Assembly (NCBI RefSeq): GCF_000769405.2
Contig: NZ_CP053439.1
Location: 186,001-250,000 of the forward strand
Origin: Rhizobium brockwellii
Lineage (GTDB): Bacteria > Pseudomonadota > Alphaproteobacteria > Rhizobiales > Rhizobiaceae
Direction: 5' to 3'
DNA length: 64,000 nucleotides
Below the pieces are notes generated by a model, which was not told the DNA's origin, did no database searches, and saw nothing but the letters and a program-made list of their open reading frames with translations. Positions 8,758-17,500 of this stretch are shown one piece after another. The position numbers and the translations under genes were made by a program. Each line of letters starts with the position of its first letter. Positions within the stretch are counted from its first letter, which is position 1.

Positions 8758-8818
8758 TATTCGACCGACCCGAGATTTTCGGGTCGGTTGCACGGATGTT
8801 TTCCTCTCAGCAGATATC

Positions 8819-9280
8819 TCAGGCGGCCTTCGCTGCCGCATCAATCGGATGCTGCGAGCGGAAGCCGACGGCAAGCCGGTTCCAGATGTTGATGGCGCCG
8901 ATCGCCACCGTGATCTTCGTCATCTCTTCTTCTGAAAAATGTGCCTTCAGCGTCTCGTAGTCGGCATCAGGCGCGCCTGTTTTGGCGATATTGGTCACCG
9001 AATCCACCCAGCCGAGCAGCGCCCGTTCGCGGCCGTCATAGACCGGCGATTCCCGCCAGACGCACATCAGGTTGATCCATTGTTCGGAGAGCCCATCATG
9101 GCGGGCTTCCTTCACATGCATGTCGACGCAATAGGCGCAGCCATTGATCTGCGAGGCGCGCAGCTTGATCAGGTGGATGAAGCGGCGCTCCAGCCCGGAG
9201 GACTGGACATATTGCTCGAGCGCGGCGACTGCCTTGTAGGCATCGGGAGCGGCTTTGGCGAAGTTGAAACGCGGTTGCAT
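8819..9280 (-). CDS. Carboxymuconolactone decarboxylase / AhpD-like protein
   Basis: 153 residues. The AhpD-type active site CAYCVDMH (about residues 47-54) contains both redox Cys and the His; the surrounding helices (HLIKLRASQINGCAYC, ERALLGWVDSVTNIA) are typical of the alkylhydroperoxidase core. These proteins reduce peroxides or act in thiol-dependent detoxification. It lies 22 bp downstream of the Rrf2 regulator gene on the same strand, so it is very likely the regulator's target. Confidence 0.9.
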   Translation of the reverse strand: MQPRFNFAKAAPDAYKAVAALEQYVQSSGLERRFIHLIKLRASQINGCAYCVDMHVKEARHDGLSEQWINLMCVWRESPVYDGRERALLGWVDSVTNIAKTGAPDADYETLKAHFSEEEMTKITVAIGAINIWNRLAVGFRSQHPIDAAAKAA

Positions 9281-9302
9281 GCTCTTTCTCCTGTGTTATG
9301 GC

Positions 9303-9803
9303 TCAACGAGCCGTCTTGCGTTCATGGATTTCAAGGAAGGCGCAGCCTCTAGCTGCGATCGATCCGTCGTCGACGGTGGCAAGTTCGATGCCGATATCGG
9401 CTAGGCTCGTCTTGGCGAGTTCGGCGCGATAGACCCGTTCGGCCTTCAGCATCGCCGCGTTGATGGTGCAGGGCTGGGCGAACAAGCGATCGGAGACCGG
9501 GTTCGGTCCGCGCTGGCGGATTTCGGCGCAGCGGAACGCCGGCGCAGACCCCTCGACCGCGAGCACGATGTCGAGCAACGAAATCTCCTTCGGCGCTTTT
9601 GCCAGCCGATATCCGCCCTTCGGCCCCGGCACGGTATCGAGGATGCCGGCGCCCGACAGCGCCTGCAGATGCTTCAGCAGATAGCTCGTCGAGACGCCGT
9701 GGAATTCCGCCAGCGCGGCCGCCGACAGCACGCCGCCTTCGGAGAGGCCGGAAAGCATCGCAACGCTGTGAATGGCCTGCTCGACCCCATCGCCCATCTT
9801 CAT
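9303..9803 (-). CDS. Rrf2 family transcriptional regulator
   Basis: 166 residues. Winged-helix DNA-binding part at 1-80 (LAEFHGVSTSYLLKHLQALS, then the wing GPKGGYRLAK). Three Cys remain in the C-terminal half (FRCAEI, QPCTI, RGCAF), but the spacing is wider than the C-x5-C-x7-C iron-sulphur motif of NsrR/IscR, so an Fe-S cluster is uncertain; a thiol or ligand sensor is possible. A GGAGG SD precedes the ATG. A perfect palindrome lies 20 bp upstream, suggesting autoregulation together with the AhpD-like gene. Confidence 0.88.
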   Translation of the reverse strand: MKMGDGVEQAIHSVAMLSGLSEGGVLSAAALAEFHGVSTSYLLKHLQALSGAGILDTVPGPKGGYRLAKAPKEISLLDIVLAVEGSAPAFRCAEIRQRGPNPVSDRLFAQPCTINAAMLKAERVYRAELAKTSLADIGIELATVDDGSIAARGCAFLEIHERKTAR

Positions 9804-9822
9804 CCAAGTGGCCTCCTCAATT

Positions 9823-9843
9823 CATGGATAAAAAATATCCATG
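9823..9843. promoter_or_regulatory. Candidate Rrf2 operator (perfect inverted repeat)
   Basis: CATGGATA-AAAAA-TATCCATG: eight-base perfect arms around an A5 spacer, 20 bp upstream of the Rrf2 start and 93 bp upstream of the divergent yitT paralogue. Size and location fit a homodimer operator controlling both directions. Confidence 0.6.
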
Positions 9844-9935
9844 ATTAAGCTAGCTGTCAAGAGGTGTCCTCGCTGCTGCCACTTGCCTTTATCCTGACCC
9901 CGGATAGAAGACGGAAACGCCGACAGGGGAACATC

Positions 9936-10568
9936 ATGGCATCCAACGCTTTCGCAGGCATTCTGAATTCCAGCGCCGACCGTCATTCGCTCTTCGACGA
10001 CGCCCAGGGCATCGTCGCCGGCAGCATGCTCGCCGTGCTCGGCGTAACGCTTCTCTCCAGCGCCGGGCTGCTTGCCGGCGGCACGGCGGGCCTTGCCTTC
10101 CTCGCCCATTATGCGACGGGCTTCAGCTTCGGCCTCTGCTTCTTTGTCGTGAACTTGCCCTTCCATTATCTCGCCTTCCGCCGCTTGGGCCTCGCCTTCA
10201 CCATCAAGACCTTCGCGGCCATCGCGCTGACCTCGGTCCTGTCGGAATTCGTCCCGGGCTTCATCAGCATGGCGCATGTCGATCCCATCGCCGGTGCGCT
10301 CTTCGGCGGCCTCGTCATCGGCGCTGGCATGCTGGCGCTCTTCCGCCACCGCGCCAGCCTCGGCGGCATCGGCATTCTCGCCCTCTATATCCAGGATCGC
10401 TTCGGCTGGCGCGCCGGCTTCGTCCAGCTCGGCTTCGACGGCATCATCCTGGCGCTCTCCTTCTTCGTCGCAAGCCCCTTCATCATCGCCTGCTCGGTGC
10501 TCGGTGCGATCGTTCTCAACCTCACGATTGCCATCAACCACCGCAAGGACCGCTATATCGCCATGTGA
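9936..10568 (+). CDS. YitT family membrane protein, paralogue 2
   Basis: 210 residues from the ATG at 9936 (MASNAFAGILNSSADRHSLF); an SD-like AGGGGA sits seven bases upstream. Hydrophobic segments and motifs match paralogue 1 one for one: AQGIVAGSMLAVLG, GGTAGLAFLAHY, AFTIKTFAAIA, FRHRASLGGIGILA, NHRKDRYIAM. Function of the family is unknown. The stop overlaps the GTG start of the downstream helicase gene, so translational coupling is possible although the two functions look unrelated. Confidence 0.85.
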   Translation: MASNAFAGILNSSADRHSLFDDAQGIVAGSMLAVLGVTLLSSAGLLAGGTAGLAFLAHYATGFSFGLCFFVVNLPFHYLAFRRLGLAFTIKTFAAIALTSVLSEFVPGFISMAHVDPIAGALFGGLVIGAGMLALFRHRASLGGIGILALYIQDRFGWRAGFVQLGFDGIILALSFFVASPFIIACSVLGAIVLNLTIAINHRKDRYIAM

Positions 10569-13126
10569 AGGCTCGCGGCTCTTCTTTTTCCCCGGCATTT
10601 CACTACCTTCCAGGCGTGGACCAGATCGATTCCGAAGCCCGTACCCTGCTTCCTGCCGCCTTTACCCGCTGGTTTGCGGAAAAGGGCTGGCGCCCGCGCG
10701 CCCATCAGCTGGAACTGCTCGCCCGCGCCGAGGCCGGCGAAAGCACGCTGCTGATCGCCCCGACCGGCGCCGGCAAGACGCTCGCCGGTTTCCTGCCCTC
10801 GCTCACCGATCTCACCCGCCGTGGCAAGATCCCGCCGGGCTCCGCCTTCACCGGCATCCACACCCTCTATGTCTCGCCACTGAAGGCGCTTGCCATCGAC
10901 ATCGAGCGCAACCTGATGAAGCCGGTCGAGGAGATGGGCCTGCCTGTCACCGTCGAAAACCGCACCGGCGACACGCCGAACGCCAAGCGCCAGCGCCAGA
11001 AGCTCAACCCGCCGGATATTCTGCTGACGACGCCCGAACAGGTCGCCCTGCTGCTGGCAAACCGGGAGGCCGAGCGCTTCTTCAAGGACCTGAAATATAT
11101 CGTCCTCGACGAGCTGCATTCGCTGGTCACCTCCAAGCGCGGCCATATGCTTTCGCTCGGCCTAGCGCGTCTCCGCCGCCTTGCCCCCGGCCTCAAGACC
11201 ATCGGCCTGTCGGCCACCGTCGCCGAACCCATGGATCTGCAGAAATGGCTGGTCGGCCAGCAAGAGGGTAGCGAACATCATGCCGGCCTCGTTGTCGTCG
11301 AAGGCGGCGCCAAACCCGATATCTCGATCCTGTCGACCGAGGAGCGCATTCCCTGGGCCGGCCATTCCGCCCGATATGCCATTCCCGATGTCTACAACAA
11401 GCTCGTTGAACATCGCACGACGCTGCTTTTCGTCAACACCCGCAGCCAGGCCGAAATGCTTTTCCAGGCGCTCTGGACGATCAATGACGACAACCTGCCG
11501 ATCGCACTCCACCACGGCTCGCTCGACGTCGGCCAGCGCCGCAAGGTCGAGGCGGCGATGGCCGAAAACCGGCTGCGCGCCGTCGTTGCCACCTCCACCC
11601 TCGATCTCGGCATCGACTGGGGCGATGTCGATCTCGTCATCCATGTCGGCGCGCCGAAGGGCGCCTCGCGCCTTGCCCAGCGCATCGGCCGCGCCAACCA
11701 CCGCATGGACGAGCCCTCGAAGGCGATCCTCGTGCCTGCCAACCGTTTCGAGGTCATGGAGTGCCAGGCCGCCCTCGACGCCAATTATATCGGCGCACAG
11801 GACACTCCGCCGGTCGGGCGCGGCGCGCTCGACGTGCTCGCCCAGCATGTGCTCGGCATGGCCTGCGCCGAACCTTTCGACCTGCTGGAACTCTACGATG
11901 AAATCATCAGCGCCTCGCCCTATGCCGATCTGAGCTGGGAAACCTTCGAGCGTATCGTCGATTTCGTCGCGACCGGCGGTTATGCGTTGCGGACCTATGA
12001 GCGTTACGCCCGCATCCGCAAGACCAAGGAGGGCCGTTGGCGCGTCTCCAATCCGGCGGTCGCCCAGCAATATCGCCTCAACCTCGGCACCATCGTCGAA
12101 AGCCCGATGCTGAATATCCGCATGGTCAAGCGCGGCGAGGGCGGCAGGATCGGTCGCGGCGGCGCTACCTTGGGGAAGGTCGAGGAATATTTCCTCGAGC
12201 AATTGTCGCCGGGCGATACCTTCGTCTTCTCCGGCAAGGTGCTGCGCTTCGAGGGCATCCGCGAAAATGAGTGCCTGGCGTCGCAGGCCTTTTCGCTCGA
12301 TCCGAAGATCCCCTCCTATAATGGCGGCAAGTTTCCGCTGTCGACCTATCTCGCCGAGCAGGTGCGGGCGATGATCGCCGATCCCGATCGCTGGCGCCGC
12401 CTGCCGGATCAGGTGCGCGACTGGCTGTCGCTGCAGAACGACAAGTCGATGCTGCCGAGGCGCGACGAGTTCCTGATCGAAACTTTTCCGCGCGGCAGCC
12501 GCGGTTATATGGTCGCCTATCCCTTCGAAGGCCGTCTCGCCCACCAGACGCTCGGCATGCTGCTGACCCGCCGGCTGGAGCGGATAGGCGCCAAGCCCCT
12601 CGGTTTCGTCGCCACCGATTATTCGTTGGCCGTCTGGGGCCTCGAGGATATGGGCCTGATGATCGGCAATGGCCGGCTCAGCCTCTCCGACCTCTTCGAC
12701 GAAGACATGCTCGGCGACGATCTCGAAGCATGGCTCGACGAATCCTTCCTGTTGAAGCGCACCTTCCGCAATTGCGCCGTGATTGCCGGCTTGATCGAGC
12801 GCCGCCATCCGGGCAAGGAAAAGAGCGGCCGCCAGATCACCGTCTCGGCCGATCTGATCTACGACGTGTTGCGCAGCCACGAACCGGATCACATCCTCCT
12901 GCAGGCGACGCGGCAGGATGCGGCGACGGGACTTTTGGATATTGGCCGTCTTGGCGATATGCTGAGACGAATCAGGGGCCACATCACCCACCGCGCTCTC
13001 GATCATATTTCCCCGCTCGCCGTGCCGGTGATGCTGGAAATCGGACGCGAGGCGGTGCCGGGTGAGGCCCATGACGCGCTCCTGGCCGAAGCGGCGGACG
13101 ATCTGATCGCCGAAGCGCTCGCTTGA
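10565..13126 (+). CDS. Ligase-associated DEXH-box helicase (Lhr-like)
   Basis: 853 residues. Walker A APTGAGKTLAGFLP (about 61-74), motif Ia YVSPLKALAID, DEXH box LDELHSL (about 180), motif III GLSATV, motif IV LLFVNTRSQAE, and motif VI QRIGRANHRMDEP. These are followed by the large Lhr C-terminal domains, ending near HDALLAEAADDLIAEALA. Such helicases occur with an ATP-dependent ligase, an exonuclease and the PdeM phosphoesterase in a proposed DNA-repair module; here only PdeM is adjacent. Start assumed at GTG 10565; GTG 10616 (MDQIDSEARTLLPAAF) is the alternative and removes an unconserved 17-residue leader. Confidence 0.92.
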   Translation: MKARGSSFSPAFHYLPGVDQIDSEARTLLPAAFTRWFAEKGWRPRAHQLELLARAEAGESTLLIAPTGAGKTLAGFLPSLTDLTRRGKIPPGSAFTGIHTLYVSPLKALAIDIERNLMKPVEEMGLPVTVENRTGDTPNAKRQRQKLNPPDILLTTPEQVALLLANREAERFFKDLKYIVLDELHSLVTSKRGHMLSLGLARLRRLAPGLKTIGLSATVAEPMDLQKWLVGQQEGSEHHAGLVVVEGGAKPDISILSTEERIPWAGHSARYAIPDVYNKLVEHRTTLLFVNTRSQAEMLFQALWTINDDNLPIALHHGSLDVGQRRKVEAAMAENRLRAVVATSTLDLGIDWGDVDLVIHVGAPKGASRLAQRIGRANHRMDEPSKAILVPANRFEVMECQAALDANYIGAQDTPPVGRGALDVLAQHVLGMACAEPFDLLELYDEIISASPYADLSWETFERIVDFVATGGYALRTYERYARIRKTKEGRWRVSNPAVAQQYRLNLGTIVESPMLNIRMVKRGEGGRIGRGGATLGKVEEYFLEQLSPGDTFVFSGKVLRFEGIRENECLASQAFSLDPKIPSYNGGKFPLSTYLAEQVRAMIADPDRWRRLPDQVRDWLSLQNDKSMLPRRDEFLIETFPRGSRGYMVAYPFEGRLAHQTLGMLLTRRLERIGAKPLGFVATDYSLAVWGLEDMGLMIGNGRLSLSDLFDEDMLGDDLEAWLDESFLLKRTFRNCAVIAGLIERRHPGKEKSGRQITVSADLIYDVLRSHEPDHILLQATRQDAATGLLDIGRLGDMLRRIRGHITHRALDHISPLAVPVMLEIGREAVPGEAHDALLAEAADDLIAEALA

Positions 13127-13169
13127 CGAGAATTGGACCTGATGAGAATTAGGGCCTGACGATTTAGGA

Positions 13170-13907
13170 ATGACGACCGTGATGAACCGCCTGGCGCTGG
13201 CGCGCGACATATCAGGACTGGCCGTGATGCCGGGCATCGAGACATCGGTCCATGGCATTGCCGCCGTCTGCGATCCGCTCGGCGCCCTCTATCTGCCCGA
13301 TGCCGGCTTGCTCGTCGTTTCCGACCTGCATCTGGAAAAGGGCGCAGCCTTCGCCCGTCGCGGCATGATGCTGCCGCCTTACGATACGCTGGCGACGCTG
13401 ACCGTCCTTGCCGCCGTCATCTCGCGTTATGATCCGAAGCTCGTCGTCTCGCTCGGCGATAATTTCCACGACCGCATCGGTTCGAAGCATCTGCCGGAGA
13501 ATTTCCGCACGCTGATCGTCAATATGGCCCGCGGCCGCGAATGGATCTGGATCAATGGCAACCATGATCCGGATGGCATCGTCGATCTACCGGGCACATC
13601 CGCCGACGAGATGCATTATGCCGGCCTGACCTTTCGGCACGAGCCGAAGAACGGCTTGCAGAGCGGCGAAATCGCCGGCCACCTGCACCCGTCGGCGACT
13701 GTCCGCCGGCGTGAAAAATCCGTCCGCCGCCCGTGCTTCGCCACCGACGGCGCCCGCCTGCTGATGCCGGCCTTCGGCCTCATGAGCGGCGGCCTGGATC
13801 TCGGCCATCAGGCAATGAAGGGCCTGTTCGACAAGGCTTTGCTGGTGGCGCATCTGCTCGGCAAGGACCGGATTTATTCTGTCAGGTATGGGAATTTGTG
13901 GGGGTAG
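13170..13907 (+). CDS. pdeM: Ligase-associated DNA damage response endonuclease PdeM
   Basis: 245 residues. A calcineurin-like metallophosphoesterase with the metal ligands visible in order: VVSDLHLEKGA (D-x-H), SLGDNFHDR (GD), WINGNHDPDG (GNHD) and the late His of GEIAGHLHPSA. This small subfamily is linked to Lhr-type helicases and ATP-dependent ligases. The helicase gene lies 43 bp upstream on the same strand. The exact start is uncertain (ATG 13170 or 13182), since the AGGA motif directly abuts the first ATG. The short spacer holds degenerate copies of TGACGAGAATT-like sequence. Confidence 0.9.
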   Translation: MTTVMNRLALARDISGLAVMPGIETSVHGIAAVCDPLGALYLPDAGLLVVSDLHLEKGAAFARRGMMLPPYDTLATLTVLAAVISRYDPKLVVSLGDNFHDRIGSKHLPENFRTLIVNMARGREWIWINGNHDPDGIVDLPGTSADEMHYAGLTFRHEPKNGLQSGEIAGHLHPSATVRRREKSVRRPCFATDGARLLMPAFGLMSGGLDLGHQAMKGLFDKALLVAHLLGKDRIYSVRYGNLWG

Positions 13908-13952
13908 TACCCTTCATATTTGGACGGCTTACGCGGGCGCCCTTCAATACCC

Positions 13953-14534
13953 TCAATCGCACTCCTGCAGCTGCCGCTGATACGTCCCGGCCATCCGCGC
14001 AAACTTCTGCGCCGTCTGCTGCAACTGCCCGTTCGAGCGCCAGTCGCCGCGTTTGTATCCCGTCGGCCCGGAGTAATAGGCGAGATAGAGATTATAGGCA
14101 TCGTTCAGCGGAATGCCGGTCTCCACGCTGTTCTGGTAGTGATACCAGCCGATGAAATCGATCGCGTCGGCGAAGTTCGCCCGCCGCGCGGTCCAGTTCC
14201 CCGTCTGCGACTGGTAGTGATCCCAGGTCCCGTCGAGTGCCTGCGAATAGCCGTAGGCCGTCGAAGGTCGGGTCCAGGGAATGAAGCCAAACAGCTTGGT
14301 GCGCGGCGGCCGCGCATAGGGCTGGAAGCCGGATTCGGTATACATCGTCGCCATCAGGATCGGCACGGGCACGCCATATTTCTTCTCCGTCCGCTCGGCG
14401 GCACTCTGCCAGCTGGAGAAGAGCCCGTCGCGCTCGTCGAAGACGGCACAGATGTTCCTCGTCTGCTTCGGCGCCGTCGCGCAGCCGGCAAGCAGCGCGA
14501 GACCCACGGCCGTCAGAACGATACGAGTACGCAT
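13953..14534 (-). CDS. Transglycosylase SLT-domain lipoprotein
   Basis: 193 residues. Lipoprotein signal MRTRIVLTAVGLALLAGCAT with the lipidated Cys at 18. The SLT-like domain has the catalytic Glu in ILMATMYTESGFQPYARPPR (about 67), then STAYGYSQALDGTWDHYQ, FIGWYHYQNS and YLAYYSGPTGYKRGDW, which match EmtA/MltC-type lytic transglycosylases that cleave peptidoglycan. Probably in the outer or inner membrane facing the periplasm. Transcribed as a single gene. Confidence 0.88.
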   Translation of the reverse strand: MRTRIVLTAVGLALLAGCATAPKQTRNICAVFDERDGLFSSWQSAAERTEKKYGVPVPILMATMYTESGFQPYARPPRTKLFGFIPWTRPSTAYGYSQALDGTWDHYQSQTGNWTARRANFADAIDFIGWYHYQNSVETGIPLNDAYNLYLAYYSGPTGYKRGDWRSNGQLQQTAQKFARMAGTYQRQLQECD

Positions 14535-14683
14535 GACAAAACCTCTCGTTTCCGAGAGATTACTAACTCGTAAATGTTAAAAACCGGTTTTTAGTCGAAT
14601 GCGAACTTCCAGGCTGCTCTCTTGTGCGACCAGGGATGGATACCCTGGCCCGACCATCGGGACGGCATCGCACATCAAAATCC

Positions 14684-15241
14684 CTAAGCCTTGACGGGTT
14701 CGTAGCGCAGGATTACCGCGCCGCCCTCCGTCGTCGAGGATTCGATGAGCTTCAGCGGCACCTGGCCCTCTGCCTGTTTGAAAAGCGGATTGCCGCCGCC
14801 GAGAATGACCGGCACCAGGCAAACCCTGATTTCATCGATAAGCCCCGCTTTCAGCAGGCTGTCGGCAAGCTCGGCGCTGCCGAAGATGAAGATCGTCTTG
14901 CCGTCCTCCTGCTTCAGCCTCGTCAGTTCGGGGATCGGATCGCTGACGACGCGGGCATTGTTCCAGCCGGGCTCGGTCATCGTCCGCGACACGGCGATCT
15001 TGGCGATGCCGTTCATATAGGCTTTGATCTCACCTTCGCCCTCGGCGGTCGGCCAGTAGGAGGCCATGCCCTCATAGGTTTTGCGGCCGAAGACCAGCAG
15101 ATTGCCTTCCTTCCCGAACTGTTCGGCATAGCGCTGCAACTCCGGGCCCCAGGCGAGATTGTGGAAGTCGATATCCCACGGCTTCGTGCCTTCGAAATAA
15201 CCATCGAGCGTCATCAGGTTCCAGACAACAAGCTTCCTCAT
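14684..15241 (-). CDS. Dihydrofolate reductase family protein (RibD C-terminal-like)
   Basis: 185 residues from the ATG at 15241 (MRKLVVWNLMTLDGYFEGTK), chosen because AGAGG lies six bases upstream; a second ATG two codons earlier leaves no room for an SD. NADPH-binding features: LLVFGRKTYEGMASYWP, VSRTM, IFIFGSAELADSLLKAGLIDE and VILGGGNPLFK. Family members reduce pterin or riboflavin-precursor-like substrates; the specific substrate is unknown. No neighbouring gene suggests a pathway. Confidence 0.85.
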   Translation of the reverse strand: MRKLVVWNLMTLDGYFEGTKPWDIDFHNLAWGPELQRYAEQFGKEGNLLVFGRKTYEGMASYWPTAEGEGEIKAYMNGIAKIAVSRTMTEPGWNNARVVSDPIPELTRLKQEDGKTIFIFGSAELADSLLKAGLIDEIRVCLVPVILGGGNPLFKQAEGQVPLKLIESSTTEGGAVILRYEPVKA

Positions 15242-15461
15242 TTCCATCCTCTTTCTGAATTGCCAACCAAGATAGAACCGATTGCGTTAAGCAACTGGTT
15301 GAAAACTAGATTAACTGATAGCAAAATGCAATCGGTTTTTGGGGCATGGATAAGCTACCGCCAAAACATCCGAGCAAGCAGCAGCTGCCGCAGGCCTTCG
15401 CGCTCAGCGCCTTGCTGAGCCTATTTTCAGGAAGAAATCCGCTTGAGCGCCTTGCGGCAGG

Positions 15462-16262
15462 TCAGTCCTTGCGGAAGATCAAGCTGGCACCCCAGCCGGT
15501 GATCACGGCGAGCAGCACGGCCGCAAAGCCGTAAAGGATCGGCTGATCATGCGCCGCATCGGTGATCGTCTGCTCGATGCCGGTCTTGATGACCCGCAGC
15601 GGCAGCGATTTCTCGGTCACGAAAAGGCCGCTCTTGAACAGATAGGCGCGCACGCTGTGCACCCCGTTCGGAATGTTTGCCGGCAGGCGCAGGCTCGCCT
15701 TGAAGAGATTGGAGGAAACGAACCGCACGCCGCTCGGGTTGCGGTCGTAGAGCCCGCCGCCCTGCTGCAGCCGCCGGAAGGCGTCGCGGAACTCGCCGAG
15801 ATTGCTGCCATCGCCGACGAAGCCCACCGGCGTTAGCGGAATGTGGTCGATGCCGATCCCCTGATCGGTCAGGTCAAGCGGCGTCACGATGTCGTCGATC
15901 ATGCGCGAACTCGACATCGAATAGGAGTGCGGCACCGATTCGAAGGTCATCGAGCGGGTGTTCACCCAGATGCCGAAGACGCGCTCCTTTTTGCGCACCG
16001 TCGCATCCTCGCGCGGGCCTTCCAACACCACGACCACGTCGTATTGGCCGACGGCGAGCAGCAGCTGGTCGGTGTTCGAGAGCGCTCCGAAGATGGTCAG
16101 ATCCGCGCCGTGGAAATCCGAGGTGATGGCGATTTCGCTGGTCGACGTGCCGATTTCCAACCCTTCACGCACCGCCTCCGTTGCCTGCCCCGGCAGCCAC
16201 TGGGCTCCGGCAGAGGCCGGCAGCAAGCAAAGCAACGCGATGACAGCGGCAGCCAGGCGCAT
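15462..16262 (-). CDS. TIGR02186 family membrane-anchored protein
   Basis: 266 residues. An N-terminal signal peptide (MRLAAAVIALLCLLPASAGA), a large periplasmic beta-rich domain (LTIFGALSNTDQLLLAVGQYD, VVVLEGP) and one C-terminal TM helix (LYGFAAVLLAVITGWGASLIF). The family is repeatedly encoded beside TauE/SafE exporters, as here, where its start overlaps the exporter's stop (TGATG). A role in sulfite or organosulfur export is inferred from that linkage only. Confidence 0.85.
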   Translation of the reverse strand: MRLAAAVIALLCLLPASAGAQWLPGQATEAVREGLEIGTSTSEIAITSDFHGADLTIFGALSNTDQLLLAVGQYDVVVVLEGPREDATVRKKERVFGIWVNTRSMTFESVPHSYSMSSSRMIDDIVTPLDLTDQGIGIDHIPLTPVGFVGDGSNLGEFRDAFRRLQQGGGLYDRNPSGVRFVSSNLFKASLRLPANIPNGVHSVRAYLFKSGLFVTEKSLPLRVIKTGIEQTITDAAHDQPILYGFAAVLLAVITGWGASLIFRKD

Positions 16263-17185
16263 CAATTGCCCGCTCCCATCACCACCGAATAGACATCGGC
16301 CGGCGTCACCACCAGAGCGATGGCAAGACGCACGCCGACGGCGAGCACCAGCAGGCCGAGCAGGGCGCGCAGCTGTTCGCCGCGCAGTTTTTGGCCGACG
16401 CGCACGCCGTATTGCGCGCCGATGACACCCGCTACCATCAGGATGAAGGCAAGCACGATGTCGACGGAGAAGTTCGTCGCCGCCTGCACGATCGTCGTAT
16501 AGGCGGTCACGAAGATGATCTGGAACAGCGAGGTGCCGACGACGACATTGGTCGGGATGCGCAGCAGATAGATCATCGCCGGCACCATGATGAAGCCGCC
16601 GCCGACACCCATGATCGAAGTGAGGATGCCGATCGCAAAGCCGAGTGCGACGATTGGAATGACGCTGAGATAGATCTTCGATTTCTTGAAACGCACCTTC
16701 AGCGGCAGCTTGTGCACCCAGTGCTGGTGGCCTGGCTTGCGCGGTGCAGGCGGCTCGTTGCGCGCTGCCCGCCGCATGGCATTGATGCTTTCGAGCAGCA
16801 TCAGTCCGCCGACGGTGCCGAGGAAGACGACATACATCAGCGAGATGATCAGATCGAGCTGGCCGATGGCGCGCAGCAGCGAGAAGATCCAGATGCCGAC
16901 CGTCGCACCCGTAAGACCGCCGACCAGCAGCACCGTGCCGAGCTTGACGTCGAGCGAGCCGCGGCGGAAATGCGTGATCGCGCCCGATATCGACGACGCC
17001 ACAACCTGGTTGGCGCCGGTCGCGACGGCGACAACCGGGGGGATGTTGTAGAAGATCAATAGCGGGGTGATGAGAAAGCCGCCGCCGACGCCGAACATTC
17101 CAGACAGGAATCCGACGGCCGCCCCCATGCCGAGAATGATGAAAATGTTCACCGACAATTCTGCGATGGGCAGATAGATTGTCAC
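16262..17185 (-). CDS. TauE/SafE-family sulfite exporter
   Basis: 307 residues with about eight TM segments in two repeats. The family signature appears twice: GAAVGFLSGMFGVGGGFLITP near the N-terminus and GILTSIMGVGGGFIMVPAMI in the second half. Located in the inner membrane, predicted to export sulfite or related anions. It starts with GTG at 17185 and is followed by the TIGR02186 gene with translational overlap. Confidence 0.9.
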   Translation of the reverse strand: MTIYLPIAELSVNIFIILGMGAAVGFLSGMFGVGGGFLITPLLIFYNIPPVVAVATGANQVVASSISGAITHFRRGSLDVKLGTVLLVGGLTGATVGIWIFSLLRAIGQLDLIISLMYVVFLGTVGGLMLLESINAMRRAARNEPPAPRKPGHQHWVHKLPLKVRFKKSKIYLSVIPIVALGFAIGILTSIMGVGGGFIMVPAMIYLLRIPTNVVVGTSLFQIIFVTAYTTIVQAATNFSVDIVLAFILMVAGVIGAQYGVRVGQKLRGEQLRALLGLLVLAVGVRLAIALVVTPADVYSVVMGAGN

Positions 17186-17500
17186 AGCCGACCCCGAATG
17201 ATGACCGCTCCTGCCGGGCGGTTTCTTGTCACGTCCCCGTTCGAATGCGCACCATACTGTGAAATCGTTGCCAGAGGCTTTCGATCGGCCCCGTGATTAG
17301 CCATAGAGATTGGCGGAGAGATCGGTGGCAGAGGATTCGCCGGATGCGCGGATCGATATGTCCGGGCATAATCCGGCTTTTTTCAGGTTTTGTGACAGGC
17401 GACGGCAAAATTGAAAAAAGCCTTGCGGCATAGTGCCGCCGGGCGTTTTTCATTGCCCGGAACAAAGAGTCGAGACGATCCCGCGTCGATGCGACGCGCC
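17186..17500. other. Intergenic region between podJ and tauE
   Basis: No convincing gene. It contains the likely podJ terminator (17413-17439) and a second palindrome CCGGGC-N10-GCCCGG at 17439-17460 just before it in podJ's direction. The remainder should carry the promoter of the tauE operon. The short open frames here are shadows. Confidence 0.6.
17413..17439 (-). terminator. Probable rho-independent terminator of podJ
   Basis: On the minus strand a hairpin GCGGCA-CTA-TGCCGC is followed after five bases by six T residues. It lies 62 bp beyond the podJ stop codon. The interval between stem and T-tract weakens the call. Confidence 0.5.

Noticed and set aside
11162..13258. 698-codon antisense frame across the helicase gene
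   Set aside because: A shadow of the plus-strand helicase; no motifs and no ribosome-binding site.
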